Shown here one piece after another: positions 8,322 to 16,342 of a DNA stretch of 32,780 nt. How positions within the stretch are numbered: the stretch's first letter is position 1; each line of letters begins with the position of its first letter. The notes under the pieces were generated by a model. It did no database searches, had not been told where the DNA came from, and worked only from the letters and a program-made list of their open reading frames with translations. Source of the stretch: an uncultured bacterium (GTDB taxonomy: Bacteria > Hydrogenedentota > Hydrogenedentia > Hydrogenedentales > GCA-2746185); assembly GCA_938082445.1 (NCBI GenBank), contig CALLLL010000243.1, positions 1 through 32,780 on the forward strand, in the 5' to 3' direction. The translations under genes and the position numbers were made by a program.

Positions 8322-9216
8322 AGGGGTGTCAGCACAAAAGAAAAAATTAGGTAAAGGATTGGGTGCGTTAATTGGCGGTTCAGAAGCCATGACGCAAATG
8401 GATCCTGTGCCCGTTAAAGAAACACCTTCAGTTTTGCCAGATGGTACTGAGCTGGTGCTCGTCAATCCGCGCACGGTATACAATAACCCTAAGCAGCCAC
8501 GCCGCGAATTTGTGGAAGAGCATTTGCAAGAATTGGCGCAATCCATTCGCAATGAAGGGGTGTTAGAACCTGTCGTCGTGCGTAAGCGTGAGAATGGTGA
8601 GTATGAACTGGTTAGCGGTGAACGCCGTGTGCGTGCCAGTATACTGGCTGAACTCGAAGCGATTCCGGCGGTATGTCGGACAGTTTCGGATCAAGATATG
8701 CTGCGCTTGGGTATCATTGAGAATGTGCAGCGCGAAGATTTAAACCCGATCGAGTTGGCGTTGGCCTATGGGCAATTGCTTGAAGAAATGCAGTGTACCC
8801 AGGAAGAATTGTCGCAAGTGGTTGGCAAGCGACGTGCAACGATTACCAATACCATGCGACTATTGCAGTTGCCCAGTGATATTCAGGAGCATGTGATCCA
8901 GCAAACCATTACGATGGGTCATGCTCGTGCTTTGTTGTCGTTGAGTACACCTGAAGAGCAGCGTGTAGCCTGTCGAAAAATTATTGAAGGCGGTCTGTCG
9001 GTGCGTGAAGCTGAAAAGGTGGCCAAGCCTGCAAAAGCCAAGAGCAATGGCAATGCCGCAGTTGAAGATCCGCATATTACGGCCATTGAAGATCAGTTGC
9101 GCAAGCGCTTTGGTACGCGGGTTAATCTGAAATGCGATGCCCAGCAACGTGGTAAAATTGAAATAGACTTTTATAACTTGGACGATCTGGATCGTATTCT
9201 GGATTTGTTGCGGTAA
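8287..9216 (+). CDS. parB: Chromosome partitioning protein ParB (CTPase, parS-binding)
   Basis: ParB binds parS, spreads as a CTP-gated clamp and stimulates ParA. The N-terminal KKKLGKGLGALIGG is the ParA-stimulating peptide. The ParB/Srx CTP-binding domain includes GERRVRAS (Gly111-Arg114) and IENVQREDLNPIE; a helix-turn-helix follows around CTQEELSQVVGKRRATITN; the C-terminal end (DPHITAIEDQLRKRFG onward) is the dimerisation domain. The ATG at 8287 overlaps parA by 35 bp. A GTG at 8326, 4 bp after the parA stop, would give the more family-like N-terminus MSAQKKKLGKGLGALI; neither start has a clearly better ribosome site. No consensus parS was found in the window. Confidence 0.93.
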   Translation: MPPVAYDQAKVKGVSAQKKKLGKGLGALIGGSEAMTQMDPVPVKETPSVLPDGTELVLVNPRTVYNNPKQPRREFVEEHLQELAQSIRNEGVLEPVVVRKRENGEYELVSGERRVRASILAELEAIPAVCRTVSDQDMLRLGIIENVQREDLNPIELALAYGQLLEEMQCTQEELSQVVGKRRATITNTMRLLQLPSDIQEHVIQQTITMGHARALLSLSTPEEQRVACRKIIEGGLSVREAEKVAKPAKAKSNGNAAVEDPHITAIEDQLRKRFGTRVNLKCDAQQRGKIEIDFYNLDDLDRILDLLR

Positions 9217-9289
9217 TGGATTGGGCAGTGTGTGTTCAATCGCCAGCTATATAACCTTCGTTAACCCCCTTTAAGAAGAAAGAATTTTT

Positions 9290-10570
9290 ATGTTCGATAT
9301 AAAATTAATTCGCGAAAATGCAGAAGCTGTTAAAGAAAACCTGCGTAATCGCAATGCAGACGGTATTGATATTGACGGCATTTTGGCGATTGATGAACAA
9401 CGCCGCGCTAAACAGCATGAAGCCGAGTCGCTGCGTGCCGAGCAAAACAACGCGTCCAAAGAAATCTCCCGCATCAAGAAAGAAAAAGGCGATGCCAGCG
9501 AAGCCATTGCCGCAATGCAAGCCATCAGTAAAAAATCCAAAGAGTTAATGGAAGAAGCCAAAGAGTTGGATTTGCAAATGCAAGACGCCCTGATGCGTAT
9601 TCCCAACATGACCCACGAATCGATTCCAGTGGGCGCATCCGAGGAAGACAATCGTGAAGAGCGTACTTGGGGTACGCGGGCCACCTTTGATTTTGAAGTC
9701 AAAGACCATGTGGATTTGGGTGAAAGCCTTGGGATTATCGATTTTGAATCCGGGGCAACGATGGCGCGTGCACGCTTTACGTTACTGAAAGGCGCCGGAG
9801 CGCGTCTTGAACGGGCACTCGCTCAGTTTATGCTTGATACTCAAACTGAAGAGCATGGCTATACCGAAGTGTTGCCCCCCTATATGGTGAATTCCGATAC
9901 CATGCGCGGTATCGGGCAATTGCCGAAGTTTGCTGAAGACTTGTTTCGCCTTGAAGGCGATCAGGATCTTTGGTTGATTCCAACCGCAGAAGTACCGCTG
10001 ACGTATATTCACGCTGGCGATATTTTGGATGAAGCGGACTTGCCGATAAATTATACTGGGCACACCCCATGTTTTCGTTCTGAAGCGGGTTCCTACGGTA
10101 AAGATACGCGCGGGATGCTGCGTCAACACCAGTTCAATAAAGTCGAGATGGTGAAGCTTGTGAAGCCGGAAGACTCCATCCAAGAACTCGAGAATATGAC
10201 CGCCAATGCCGAAACCATTTTGCAAAAATTGAACTTGCCCTATCGTGTGGTGACTTTGTGTACAGGCGATACTGGATTCAATGCCGCCAAGACCTATGAC
10301 CTCGAAGTGTGGTTGCCCGGGCAAGATGCCTACCGCGAAATTTCCTCTTGCTCCACTTGTATGGATTTCCAAGCACGTCGTGCAAATATCCGTTTTAAAC
10401 GCGATAAGAAGCCAGAGTTTGTTCATACCCTTAACGGTTCGGGCCTTGCCGTAGGCCGCACGCTCATCGCTGTGCTTGAAAATTATCAGCAAGCGGATGG
10501 TTCCATCGTCATTCCCGAAGTCTTACGTCCGTATATGGGCGGGCTAGAGACGATAGGAGCAGCGCAGTAG
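9290..10570 (+). CDS. serS: Seryl-tRNA synthetase
   Basis: SerRS charges tRNA-Ser (and tRNA-Sec where present) in the cytosol. The 426-aa length is typical. Residues about 1-110 form the long antiparallel coiled-coil arm that holds the tRNA variable loop. The class II core has [15 protein letters not shown], motif 2 [21 protein letters not shown] (from about residue 262), the serine-pocket block [15 protein letters not shown], and motif 3 [18 protein letters not shown] (from about residue 383). It follows parB by 73 bp in the same direction. The upstream AAGAAGAAAG is a weak, purine-rich ribosome site. No terminator hairpin is visible before the next gene. Confidence 0.97.
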   Translation: MFDIKLIRENAEAVKENLRNRNADGIDIDGILAIDEQRRAKQHEAESLRAEQNNASKEISRIKKEKGDASEAIAAMQAISKKSKELMEEAKELDLQMQDALMRIPNMTHESIPVGASEEDNREERTWGTRATFDFEVKDHVDLGESLGIIDFESGATMARARFTLLKGAGARLERALAQFMLDTQTEEHGYTEVLPPYMVNSDTMRGIGQLPKFAEDLFRLEGDQDLWLIPTAEVPLTYIHAGDILDEADLPINYTGHTPCFRSEAGSYGKDTRGMLRQHQFNKVEMVKLVKPEDSIQELENMTANAETILQKLNLPYRVVTLCTGDTGFNAAKTYDLEVWLPGQDAYREISSCSTCMDFQARRANIRFKRDKKPEFVHTLNGSGLAVGRTLIAVLENYQQADGSIVIPEVLRPYMGGLETIGAAQ

Positions 10571-10582
10571 GGGATTTTATTA

Positions 10583-10609
10583 TTGTGAAAGGGTTGCCTT
10601 CGATATATT
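10583..10609 (+). promoter_or_regulatory. Possible promoter for the LRR gene
   Basis: TTGTGA (10583-10588) and TATATT (10604-10609) are separated by only 15 nt, shorter than ideal. They lie in the 54-bp gap after serS, so the LRR gene may have its own promoter. The ribosome site AGAGAGG (10611-10617) then lies 7 nt before the GTG at 10625; the close spacing of -10 and start leaves little leader, which is why confidence is low. Confidence 0.25.
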
Positions 10610-10624
10610 TAGAGAGGTTCTTAA

Positions 10625-11785
10625 GTGTTGGCTGACGATGAAAGAATAATCTTTTCTGCTGTTTCCAAATCTGTTGGGAAGATTGTGGCGTCTGTAGGCC
10701 AGTTGGAAATCATTGGTCAGGAATGCAAAACATTAAGTTTAAGTTATGAAAGAATTAAGGATATTTCATTATTAAAACACCTAGGAAACTTAGAGGAGTT
10801 AGACCTTGACCATACATTTGTTTGTGATTTCTCTATAATTGCTAGTTTGAAGAACTTGAAAGGGTTATGGGTTCAGAACACCAAACTTTCAGACTTATCC
10901 TTTTTGGAAAAGTTACCAGAACTAAGTGTTTTAAATATCAGTGAGACTGAAGTCGAAAGTATTGCCCACCTGAAATACTGTACAAAATTAAAATCCCTTT
11001 ATTTAAATTATACGAAAGTGGCTGATCTTGAACCGCTACATGAGTTATTAGGCTTAAAGAGATTACAGTTAATGTATACCTCGGTAGAGAATCTTGATCC
11101 TTTAAGGCATTTAGTAAAGTTACAAACTCTTTTGGTTACAGGATGTCCTGTAGACGACTTATCAGCGTTGGAAAATTTAGTATGTATCCAGCGATTATGG
11201 TTAGGTGAAACCAACGTTAAATGCTGTAAGCCTCTACGTAATTTGGTTAATGCTAATAATCTAGACTTGAGTGAAACTAATCTATCTGATATTGATTCAT
11301 TGAGTGGATTGAATTCATTGGCTTACTTAAACATTTCTGATACAGCGATTGAAGATCTGAAGCCTCTTGAAAAATTAACTGAGCTAAGATGTCTTTATTT
11401 TTCAAGTACTGACGTTTCAAATATTGACCCATTAAAATATCTCTTTAATATTAGATGTTTGGACTTAAGTGAGACACAGGTAAGAGATTTATCCCCACTG
11501 GTTGATCTGAAATTACTTAGGGAACTTTGGCTAAGCGATACAAATATTGTAGAGTTAGAGCCCTTAAAAAACTTGAGTGAATTGAAAGAGCTTTTTCTTG
11601 GAAACTTGAAGATTGCAGACTTTATCCCAGTTCAAAAACTCGTTAAATTAAGGTTTCTAAATATATCAGGAACGAATGTAACGAATGGTGAATTCAAGCA
11701 GTTAGCTCAGTCACTTACTCAATGTGAAATCTTTTGTATGCACCCTGATTCTGATACTATTTGGGCAACTAAAGGGAAAGAGTAA
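10625..11785 (+). CDS. Cytoplasmic leucine-rich-repeat protein, 15 x 22-residue repeats
   Basis: Residues 29-358 can be cut into exactly fifteen consecutive 22-residue units without an indel, of the SDS22/internalin-like type; typical units are EKLPELSVLNISETEVESI, KYLFNIRCLDLSETQVRDL and VDLKLLRELWLSDTNIVEL. A short helical cap (1-28) and a 28-residue tail flank them. There is no signal peptide, membrane helix or enzymatic domain, so a cytosolic protein-binding scaffold is the reasonable reading. GTG start with AGAGAGG 7 nt upstream. The gene is visibly AT-richer (about 35 % GC by eye, with many TTA, AAA and ATT codons) than serS before it and the activator gene after it, suggesting separate acquisition. 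Target unknown. It ends 1 bp from the convergent activator gene. Confidence 0.85.
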   Translation: MLADDERIIFSAVSKSVGKIVASVGQLEIIGQECKTLSLSYERIKDISLLKHLGNLEELDLDHTFVCDFSIIASLKNLKGLWVQNTKLSDLSFLEKLPELSVLNISETEVESIAHLKYCTKLKSLYLNYTKVADLEPLHELLGLKRLQLMYTSVENLDPLRHLVKLQTLLVTGCPVDDLSALENLVCIQRLWLGETNVKCCKPLRNLVNANNLDLSETNLSDIDSLSGLNSLAYLNISDTAIEDLKPLEKLTELRCLYFSSTDVSNIDPLKYLFNIRCLDLSETQVRDLSPLVDLKLLRELWLSDTNIVELEPLKNLSELKELFLGNLKIADFIPVQKLVKLRFLNISGTNVTNGEFKQLAQSLTQCEIFCMHPDSDTIWATKGKE

Positions 11786-11786
11786 T

Positions 11787-13154
11787 TTATTCCTCTTCCT
11801 TCGATAATCCATATTCCTTCAATTTTCGCCACAGGGTTGAACGTGAAATGCCCAATGACTTGGCGACTTCTGTCTGGTTGCCGTTGAGCTGTTTTAAGGT
11901 ACGTTCAATGAGATCTTTTTCCATGTCTTGAATGGTGCCGGTCGCGGTGCCTTCGTATAGGGGGAGTTCTAGGCGGGCGTTGGTGCCGAAGCGGAGTTGA
12001 TCGGGAAGATCAGTCGCGGTAATGGTGTCGGTATCGGCCATGATGACGGCGTGGGCGATGATGCTTTCGAGCTCGCGGATGTTGCCGGGGTATTCGTAAT
12101 GGGCCAGTAGGTTTACAGCGCTGTCGTCGAGGCCCAGGATGTGTTTTTCATATTTTACGGTGAAGCGTTTGACGAATTCTTTGATAAGATGGGGGAGCGC
12201 ATCCCGGCGTTCACGTAGTGGGGGTATGTTTATTTGAAAAACGTTGAGGCGAAAATATAAATCTTCGCGGAAGCTTTTATCTTTTACATCTTGTACCAGA
12301 TCTTTGTTGGTCGCCGCGAGCACGCGTACATTTACATGGTGCACAGTGGATTCGCCGACGCGTCGAATTTCTCCGCTTTGGAGTGTGCGCAATAGTTTTG
12401 CTTGAGCCACAAGCGGCATGTCACCGACTTCATCCAAAAAGAGTGTCCCGCCATCGGCCGCTTCGAAGAGCCCCACCTTGTCCGATTCTGCTCCGGTAAA
12501 TGCGCCTTTGACATGACCAAAAAGTTCGCTCTCAAGAATTTGCTCCGGGAGCGCAGCGCAGTTGATGGCGATGAAGGGTTGTCCGCGACGGGAACTGAGC
12601 TGATGGATGGCATTGGCCATGACTTCTTTACCGGTCCCGCTTTCACCGAGTAGTAATACGGTGCTGTCGGTGGGGGCGACTTTGGTGATGAGTTCGGACA
12701 CGCGCATCATCGCGGGACTTGAGCCCATGAGTTCTTCGAATAAACGTTGTTCGTGATTTTTAAGTGTGGTTTTTAATTCAAGATCGATGAGGGCTTTTTC
12801 AATGATCCAGGCCATGTCGGATGGCGGACTGCTTTTGGGGAGGTAAAAGTATGCGCCGTGTCGAATACCTTCAAGGGCTTTTTCGAATTGATTGATGTCG
12901 AAGAGGAGGACGATTTGAGTGTCGGGACTTTGTCGGGAGACGAAGGAGACTAAATCGGCTGTGCCTTCATCGGTAATACTGAGATCAAGAACGAGAATTT
13001 GGTATTCGCGATTGCCGATTTCGCGAAAGACACCTTTGGGGTCATGGCAACGCTCAACTTCACAGGCCTGAGATTGTAGAAAATGGGTTAAGGTCGTGGC
13101 GTAATCGTTGTCATCACTGGCAATAAGTACATAGGGTATGGTTGCTGAATTCAT
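11787..13154 (-). CDS. NtrC-family sigma-54-dependent response regulator
   Basis: Domains in order: receiver (about 7-125) with acidic pair Asp14/Asp15, phospho-acceptor Asp57 in LVLDLS and Lys107 in LPKSS; sigma-54 interaction AAA+ domain (about 143-370) with Walker A GESGTGKE (170-177), the sigma-54 loop GAFTGA (217-222), Walker B GTLFLDEVGD and the arginine-finger region FRLNVFQINIPPLRER; and a C-terminal Fis-type helix-turn-helix (NGNQTEVAKSLGISRSTLWRKL). It should open RNA polymerase-sigma54 promoters on phosphorylation. Odd point: the receiver switch Thr/Ser position appears to be Phe85 (IVLLFD). No cognate kinase is adjacent. A long hairpin covers its ribosome binding site (separate entry). 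Confidence 0.93.
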   Translation of the reverse strand: MNSATIPYVLIASDDNDYATTLTHFLQSQACEVERCHDPKGVFREIGNREYQILVLDLSITDEGTADLVSFVSRQSPDTQIVLLFDINQFEKALEGIRHGAYFYLPKSSPPSDMAWIIEKALIDLELKTTLKNHEQRLFEELMGSSPAMMRVSELITKVAPTDSTVLLLGESGTGKEVMANAIHQLSSRRGQPFIAINCAALPEQILESELFGHVKGAFTGAESDKVGLFEAADGGTLFLDEVGDMPLVAQAKLLRTLQSGEIRRVGESTVHHVNVRVLAATNKDLVQDVKDKSFREDLYFRLNVFQINIPPLRERRDALPHLIKEFVKRFTVKYEKHILGLDDSAVNLLAHYEYPGNIRELESIIAHAVIMADTDTITATDLPDQLRFGTNARLELPLYEGTATGTIQDMEKDLIERTLKQLNGNQTEVAKSLGISRSTLWRKLKEYGLSKEEE

Positions 13155-13202
13155 AAACGCTCCTAATTGATACAGATAATGGTATCAGATAATTAAGCGT
13201 TT
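13155..13202 (-). promoter_or_regulatory. Leader hairpin enclosing the ribosome binding site of the sigma-54 activator gene
   Basis: Read 5' to 3' on the minus strand, AAACGCT pairs with AGCGTTT, TAAT with ATTA, and TGATAC with GTATCA around an 8-nt loop: about 17 base pairs interrupted by a 4-nt bulge on the left and a GG bulge on the right. The right arm ends directly at the ATG, and the ribosome site AGGAG consists of the bulged GG plus its paired neighbours. The structure is therefore placed to block translation; it could equally be a nested protein-binding operator in DNA. Confidence 0.5.
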
Positions 13203-13236
13203 CGCAATGAATCATTAGAAAAATCTACGTAATGAC

Positions 13237-13251
13237 GTTTCAAAGTGAAAC
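13237..13251. repeat. 15-bp inverted repeat GTTTCA-AAG-TGAAAC
   Basis: A perfect 6-bp inverted repeat with a 3-nt centre between the epimerase gene and the activator gene, both read leftward. There is no T-tract, so it is not a terminator. It resembles parS (GTTTCA-CG-TGAAAC) but has one extra central base. It could be an operator site. Confidence 0.4.
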
Positions 13252-13257
13252 AAATCG

Positions 13258-14118
13258 CTATGCGTAGTACTTTTTCTCCAATGTTTTCAGGTATGAAAGG
13301 CCATCAGCGAGTAAAGCATCGCTGGATTCGGACAACGATCGCCACATGCAGGTGGCGGCAGCCATGGCGGGAGAGACGCTTTCAAAAGACTCTAAGCCGA
13401 CAATTCCGGTGTAGTTGGCTGTGCCTAAGGCGTGATATATGCCATCCCAATCGACGACACCAGTTCCCGGCGTCCCACGGTGGCTTTCGCTTAAGTGGTA
13501 ATGGCACAGGTGGGGTGCGCACTTGAGGGTAGGTGAGTAGAAGTCGTGCTCTTCAATATTCATGTGGTAGGCATCAAGGTGCACTTTTACATTGGGCTCA
13601 TCGACACGGTGCATGAGTTCAAGTGCTTGGTCACCGGTGTTGATGAGGAACGTTTCATAACGGTTTATGGCCTCAATTCCTACCGTCACTCCGAGGTCTT
13701 GGGCGTATTGCGCCGCTTGCTTTAGTACTCCGGCAGCGCGGTCCCAGTATTCTTCACCGGGCCGTCCTGTAATTTTGCGTCCAATTTCCGAGTAGGTGAC
13801 TCCTGTAAACACAGACCCACCCATATCGGCTGTGGCTTTGATGCATTGCTTAAGGTAGTGAAGTCCGGCTGCACGTGTGGCCTCATCGTCTCCTGTCGGG
13901 TCAGTAGTCTTTGAACAAGCAGTAGAAGTGCAGAGCTCAATATCGGCAGCCAAAGCCCGTTCTTTGATGGGAGCGGCATCAACCTTATCGATTTCCATTA
14001 GAGGGACTTCAACGAGGTCAAAGCCATGCGCCTTGGCTTTATCGATGATGTCGAGGGTATCGTTACTCCAACTATTGGTCCATGCATAAGCATGTACGGC
14101 GTATTTTAATTGTCCCAT
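13258..14118 (-). CDS. D-tagatose/D-psicose 3-epimerase-family sugar epimerase (TIM barrel)
   Basis: A 286-aa cytosolic TIM barrel of the AP-endonuclease-2 / sugar isomerase superfamily. The metal-binding catalytic quartet of ketose 3-epimerases is in place: Glu149 (VGIEAINRYETF), Asp182 (VHLDAYHMN), His208 (CHYHLSESHRGTPGTG) and Glu243 (VGLESF). Spacing is that of characterised D-psicose and D-tagatose 3-epimerases (from memory 150/183/209/244 in the Agrobacterium enzyme), so Mn2+/Co2+-dependent C3 epimerisation of a free ketohexose or similar is likely. Many catabolic homologues act on other 3-keto sugars, so the substrate is not fixed. The start has AAAGGA 8 nt upstream. Confidence 0.85.
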   Translation of the reverse strand: MGQLKYAVHAYAWTNSWSNDTLDIIDKAKAHGFDLVEVPLMEIDKVDAAPIKERALAADIELCTSTACSKTTDPTGDDEATRAAGLHYLKQCIKATADMGGSVFTGVTYSEIGRKITGRPGEEYWDRAAGVLKQAAQYAQDLGVTVGIEAINRYETFLINTGDQALELMHRVDEPNVKVHLDAYHMNIEEHDFYSPTLKCAPHLCHYHLSESHRGTPGTGVVDWDGIYHALGTANYTGIVGLESFESVSPAMAAATCMWRSLSESSDALLADGLSYLKTLEKKYYA

Positions 14119-14159
14119 GACGCGATCCTTTCGAGGCGAATAAGGTGGTATCTTCTATG

Positions 14160-14189
14160 GTTATATATAATTGGGCTTCCATTGCGCAA
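14160..14189 (-). promoter_or_regulatory. Candidate promoter for the epimerase gene
   Basis: On the minus strand TTGCGC (14184-14189) with TATAAC (14160-14165) 18 nt away, or overlapping TATATA (14162-14167) 16 nt away. It is about 40 bp upstream of the ATG, inside the 114-bp divergent gap. Confidence 0.35.
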
Positions 14190-14196
14190 GTCTTGC

Positions 14197-14226
14197 TTGC
14201 TCACTTTGGGTTAAGTCGGTTAGACT
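14197..14226 (+). promoter_or_regulatory. Candidate promoter giving a leaderless transcript
   Basis: TTGCTC (14197-14202) and TAGACT (14221-14226) are 18 nt apart. The -10 box ends 7 bp before the ATG at 14233, so transcription would begin at or next to the start codon. No Shine-Dalgarno is visible before that ATG, which agrees with leaderless initiation. Confidence 0.35.
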
Positions 14227-14232
14227 GGTGCC

Positions 14233-15108
14233 ATGAGTGAAAACGAGCCCCCAACAGAAAAAGATGTAATTGATACGGCTATTGAAATGGCGACCACAGG
14301 CGATCCCAGTGAGGCGATTCGCTTATTGTGGCCTGTGATGGCCGATGAAGGGCAGCGCGATCAAGCGATGTTTGCACTGGCATTTTGTTACGAGAAAGCA
14401 CAAAATTTTGCAACGGCGCATTATCTGTATGAAGAGATTGCCTTTCGCTATCCCAGCTTTACTGTAGCGGTTGACCGACAGCAGGCATGTCAGAAAGTGG
14501 TTATTGAGCAAGGGCTCATCGAAGATTTCTCAGATATGGGGCACCGTGAATGCCTGGCGTGTACCCTGCGATTCCGGAGTGAATACCATTTATGCCCCTA
14601 TTGTGGTGCATCGAAAGACTTTAAGCCTTTGGCAGTTGTAGAGCAACCGAATGCACCTGAAGAAGAGGCAACTTTACCCGGTTGGGAAGATCCCAATATT
14701 CTGGAAGCGATGCAGGAGATGGGCCGGGATGTGGCTGATCGGATTCAGGATATAGTGGAAAGCGATACAGTAAAGAAAATATCGGAAAAGGTCAACGAAG
14801 CCAGTAAGGCTACTGCGCAAAAGGCCATGGAGTTTTCTAAGAGTGAGCAGGCACAAAAGATTAAAGATAAATCAGCCAAAATGGGCGATGATGTGATGAC
14901 CAAAGCTCAAGCGATTGCGGACAAGCCTGCAATGCGCGATCTGGCCAATAAGATAGAAGATGTGGGAGCAGCAGCTTCTGAAAAAGTAAAACAGGTCATG
15001 GAAAAAGAATCATCGAAAAAAGCCAAAGCGTCTGCTAAAAAAATTGGTGCGAGTATCATGCGCACCTTTCGAGAAGCGATCAATCCCCCCAAAAAGAAGG
15101 ATGAATAA
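14233..15108 (+). CDS. Zinc-ribbon protein with helical-repeat N-terminus and lysine-rich helical tail
   Basis: I do not recognise a named family. The 291-aa product has three parts. Residues about 10-95 look like TPR-type helical hairpins (GDPSEAIRLLWPVM, ALAFCYEKAQNFATAHYLYEEIAFRYP). A zinc ribbon follows with Cys107-x2-Cys110 and Cys121-x2-Cys124 (CLAC..CPYC). From about residue 165 there is a long Ala/Lys/Glu-rich, likely coiled or amphipathic helix ending in a very basic tail (NPPKKKDE). There is no signal peptide. It is followed without a gap by the Memo-like gene, with that gene's ribosome site inside its last codons, so the two are probably co-translated. Function unknown; nucleic-acid or protein binding is a guess from the ribbon and charge. 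Confidence 0.8.
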   Translation: MSENEPPTEKDVIDTAIEMATTGDPSEAIRLLWPVMADEGQRDQAMFALAFCYEKAQNFATAHYLYEEIAFRYPSFTVAVDRQQACQKVVIEQGLIEDFSDMGHRECLACTLRFRSEYHLCPYCGASKDFKPLAVVEQPNAPEEEATLPGWEDPNILEAMQEMGRDVADRIQDIVESDTVKKISEKVNEASKATAQKAMEFSKSEQAQKIKDKSAKMGDDVMTKAQAIADKPAMRDLANKIEDVGAAASEKVKQVMEKESSKKAKASAKKIGASIMRTFREAINPPKKKDE

Positions 15109-16338
15109 TTGAATACGCCTGCGATGCGCCATGTGAATTTAGACCCAATTGAGCATGAGGGCGAACAGTTGTTCACATTAAGCGATCCTATGCATATCGT
15201 GGAGGAAACCTTGGTGTTGGCTCCGGCGGGCGCATTTATTGCAATGCACTTAGACGGTCATCATTCTGTGGAAGCCATTCAGGCTAAAGCAATGGAACAG
15301 TTTGGTGTGGAAGAATTTCCGATTGAAGCCATCGATGAAATTATTCGGCAATTGGATGAATTTGGATTTATGGATACGCAGGCCTTTGAAGAAATATATG
15401 AGGCTCTTGTTGAAGACTTTCGCACACGTGATACTCGTCCAGCTTTTTTGGCTGGGAAATCATACCCAGAGGATGCGGATGAATTGCGCACGTTTTTGGA
15501 TGAGCAATTTACTCGAGAAGGATCGGTTGAGCGTAGTTTAGCGAAATCGCCGGGGGAGGGATTGCCTTTAGCTGGATTATTCGCACCCCATATTGATCTC
15601 CATCGAGGGGGGCATAGTTATAGCCATGCGTATGATGCCCTGTTTGCTTCAGGTAAGCCGGATACCGTGATTATATTTGGGGTGGCGCATATGGCAGAGC
15701 CTGTGCCGTATATTTTAACGCGCAAACATTTTGAAACACCTTTCGGGACGATGAAAACGAATACCACGATAGTGGATCGTTTATCTAAGGCATGCACATG
15801 GGACCCCTTTGAATTTGAGTTGTGTCATCGGACAGAGCATTCAATAGAGTTTCAGGTCTTGATGCTTTCGTACTTGTATGGGCCGGATGTAACGATCGTG
15901 CCGATATTAACTTCGTATTTTGGCGAAGGCAGTGTTTGTGTTGAAGGCGAAGATGCCCAACCCATACATCGTTTCTTGGACGAGTGTAGAGCGGTTGTTG
16001 AGGAGTCTGGTGGTAAAACAACGGTTATTGCTGGTGTGGATCTTGCCCATATAGGACCTTGCTTTGGTGATGATTTCGAAATTGATGACGATGATATCGC
16101 CTATGCGGAGGAACGGGATCGGGAAGATTTAGCGCATGTTATTTCGATGGACACCTCGGCTTTTTTCCGCTCTGTAATGAGGGATGATAATGAACGGCAT
16201 GTATGTGGGTATAAAGCGATGTATTCGGCGATGTGGACGTTGCAAGGAACGGCTACTGAGGGAGAATTGTTGCACCATGACCATGCACACGATCCTTCCG
16301 GTGGTGTAGTAACCTTCGCCAGTTTGGCATTGAGGTAA
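15109..16338 (+). CDS. PqqD-like domain fused to Memo (AmmeMemoRadiSam system protein B)
   Basis: TTG start at 15109 immediately after the previous stop, with AGAAGG at 15095-15100 and an 8-nt spacer; an in-frame ATG at 15124 is the alternative. Residues about 1-95 look PqqD-like (LVLAPAGAFIAMHLDGHHSVEAI, then an acidic helix bundle). Residues about 150-409 are Memo: LFAPHIDLHRGG (His161), FGVAHMAEPVPYILT, HRTEHSIEFQVL (His240, His244) and GVDLAHIGPCFGDDF (His314). Memo belongs to the LigB-like non-haem dioxygenase fold, usually encoded with AMMECR1 and a radical SAM protein in a module of unsettled function. Those two partners are absent here, and the PqqD-like extension suggests peptide or protein handling. 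Confidence 0.85.
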   Translation: MNTPAMRHVNLDPIEHEGEQLFTLSDPMHIVEETLVLAPAGAFIAMHLDGHHSVEAIQAKAMEQFGVEEFPIEAIDEIIRQLDEFGFMDTQAFEEIYEALVEDFRTRDTRPAFLAGKSYPEDADELRTFLDEQFTREGSVERSLAKSPGEGLPLAGLFAPHIDLHRGGHSYSHAYDALFASGKPDTVIIFGVAHMAEPVPYILTRKHFETPFGTMKTNTTIVDRLSKACTWDPFEFELCHRTEHSIEFQVLMLSYLYGPDVTIVPILTSYFGEGSVCVEGEDAQPIHRFLDECRAVVEESGGKTTVIAGVDLAHIGPCFGDDFEIDDDDIAYAEERDREDLAHVISMDTSAFFRSVMRDDNERHVCGYKAMYSAMWTLQGTATEGELLHHDHAHDPSGGVVTFASLALR

Positions 16339-16342
16339 TGGT

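Noticed and set aside
9782-10492. 236-aa open frame antisense to serS
   Set aside because: It is a shadow of conserved class II synthetase codons and matches nothing recognisable.
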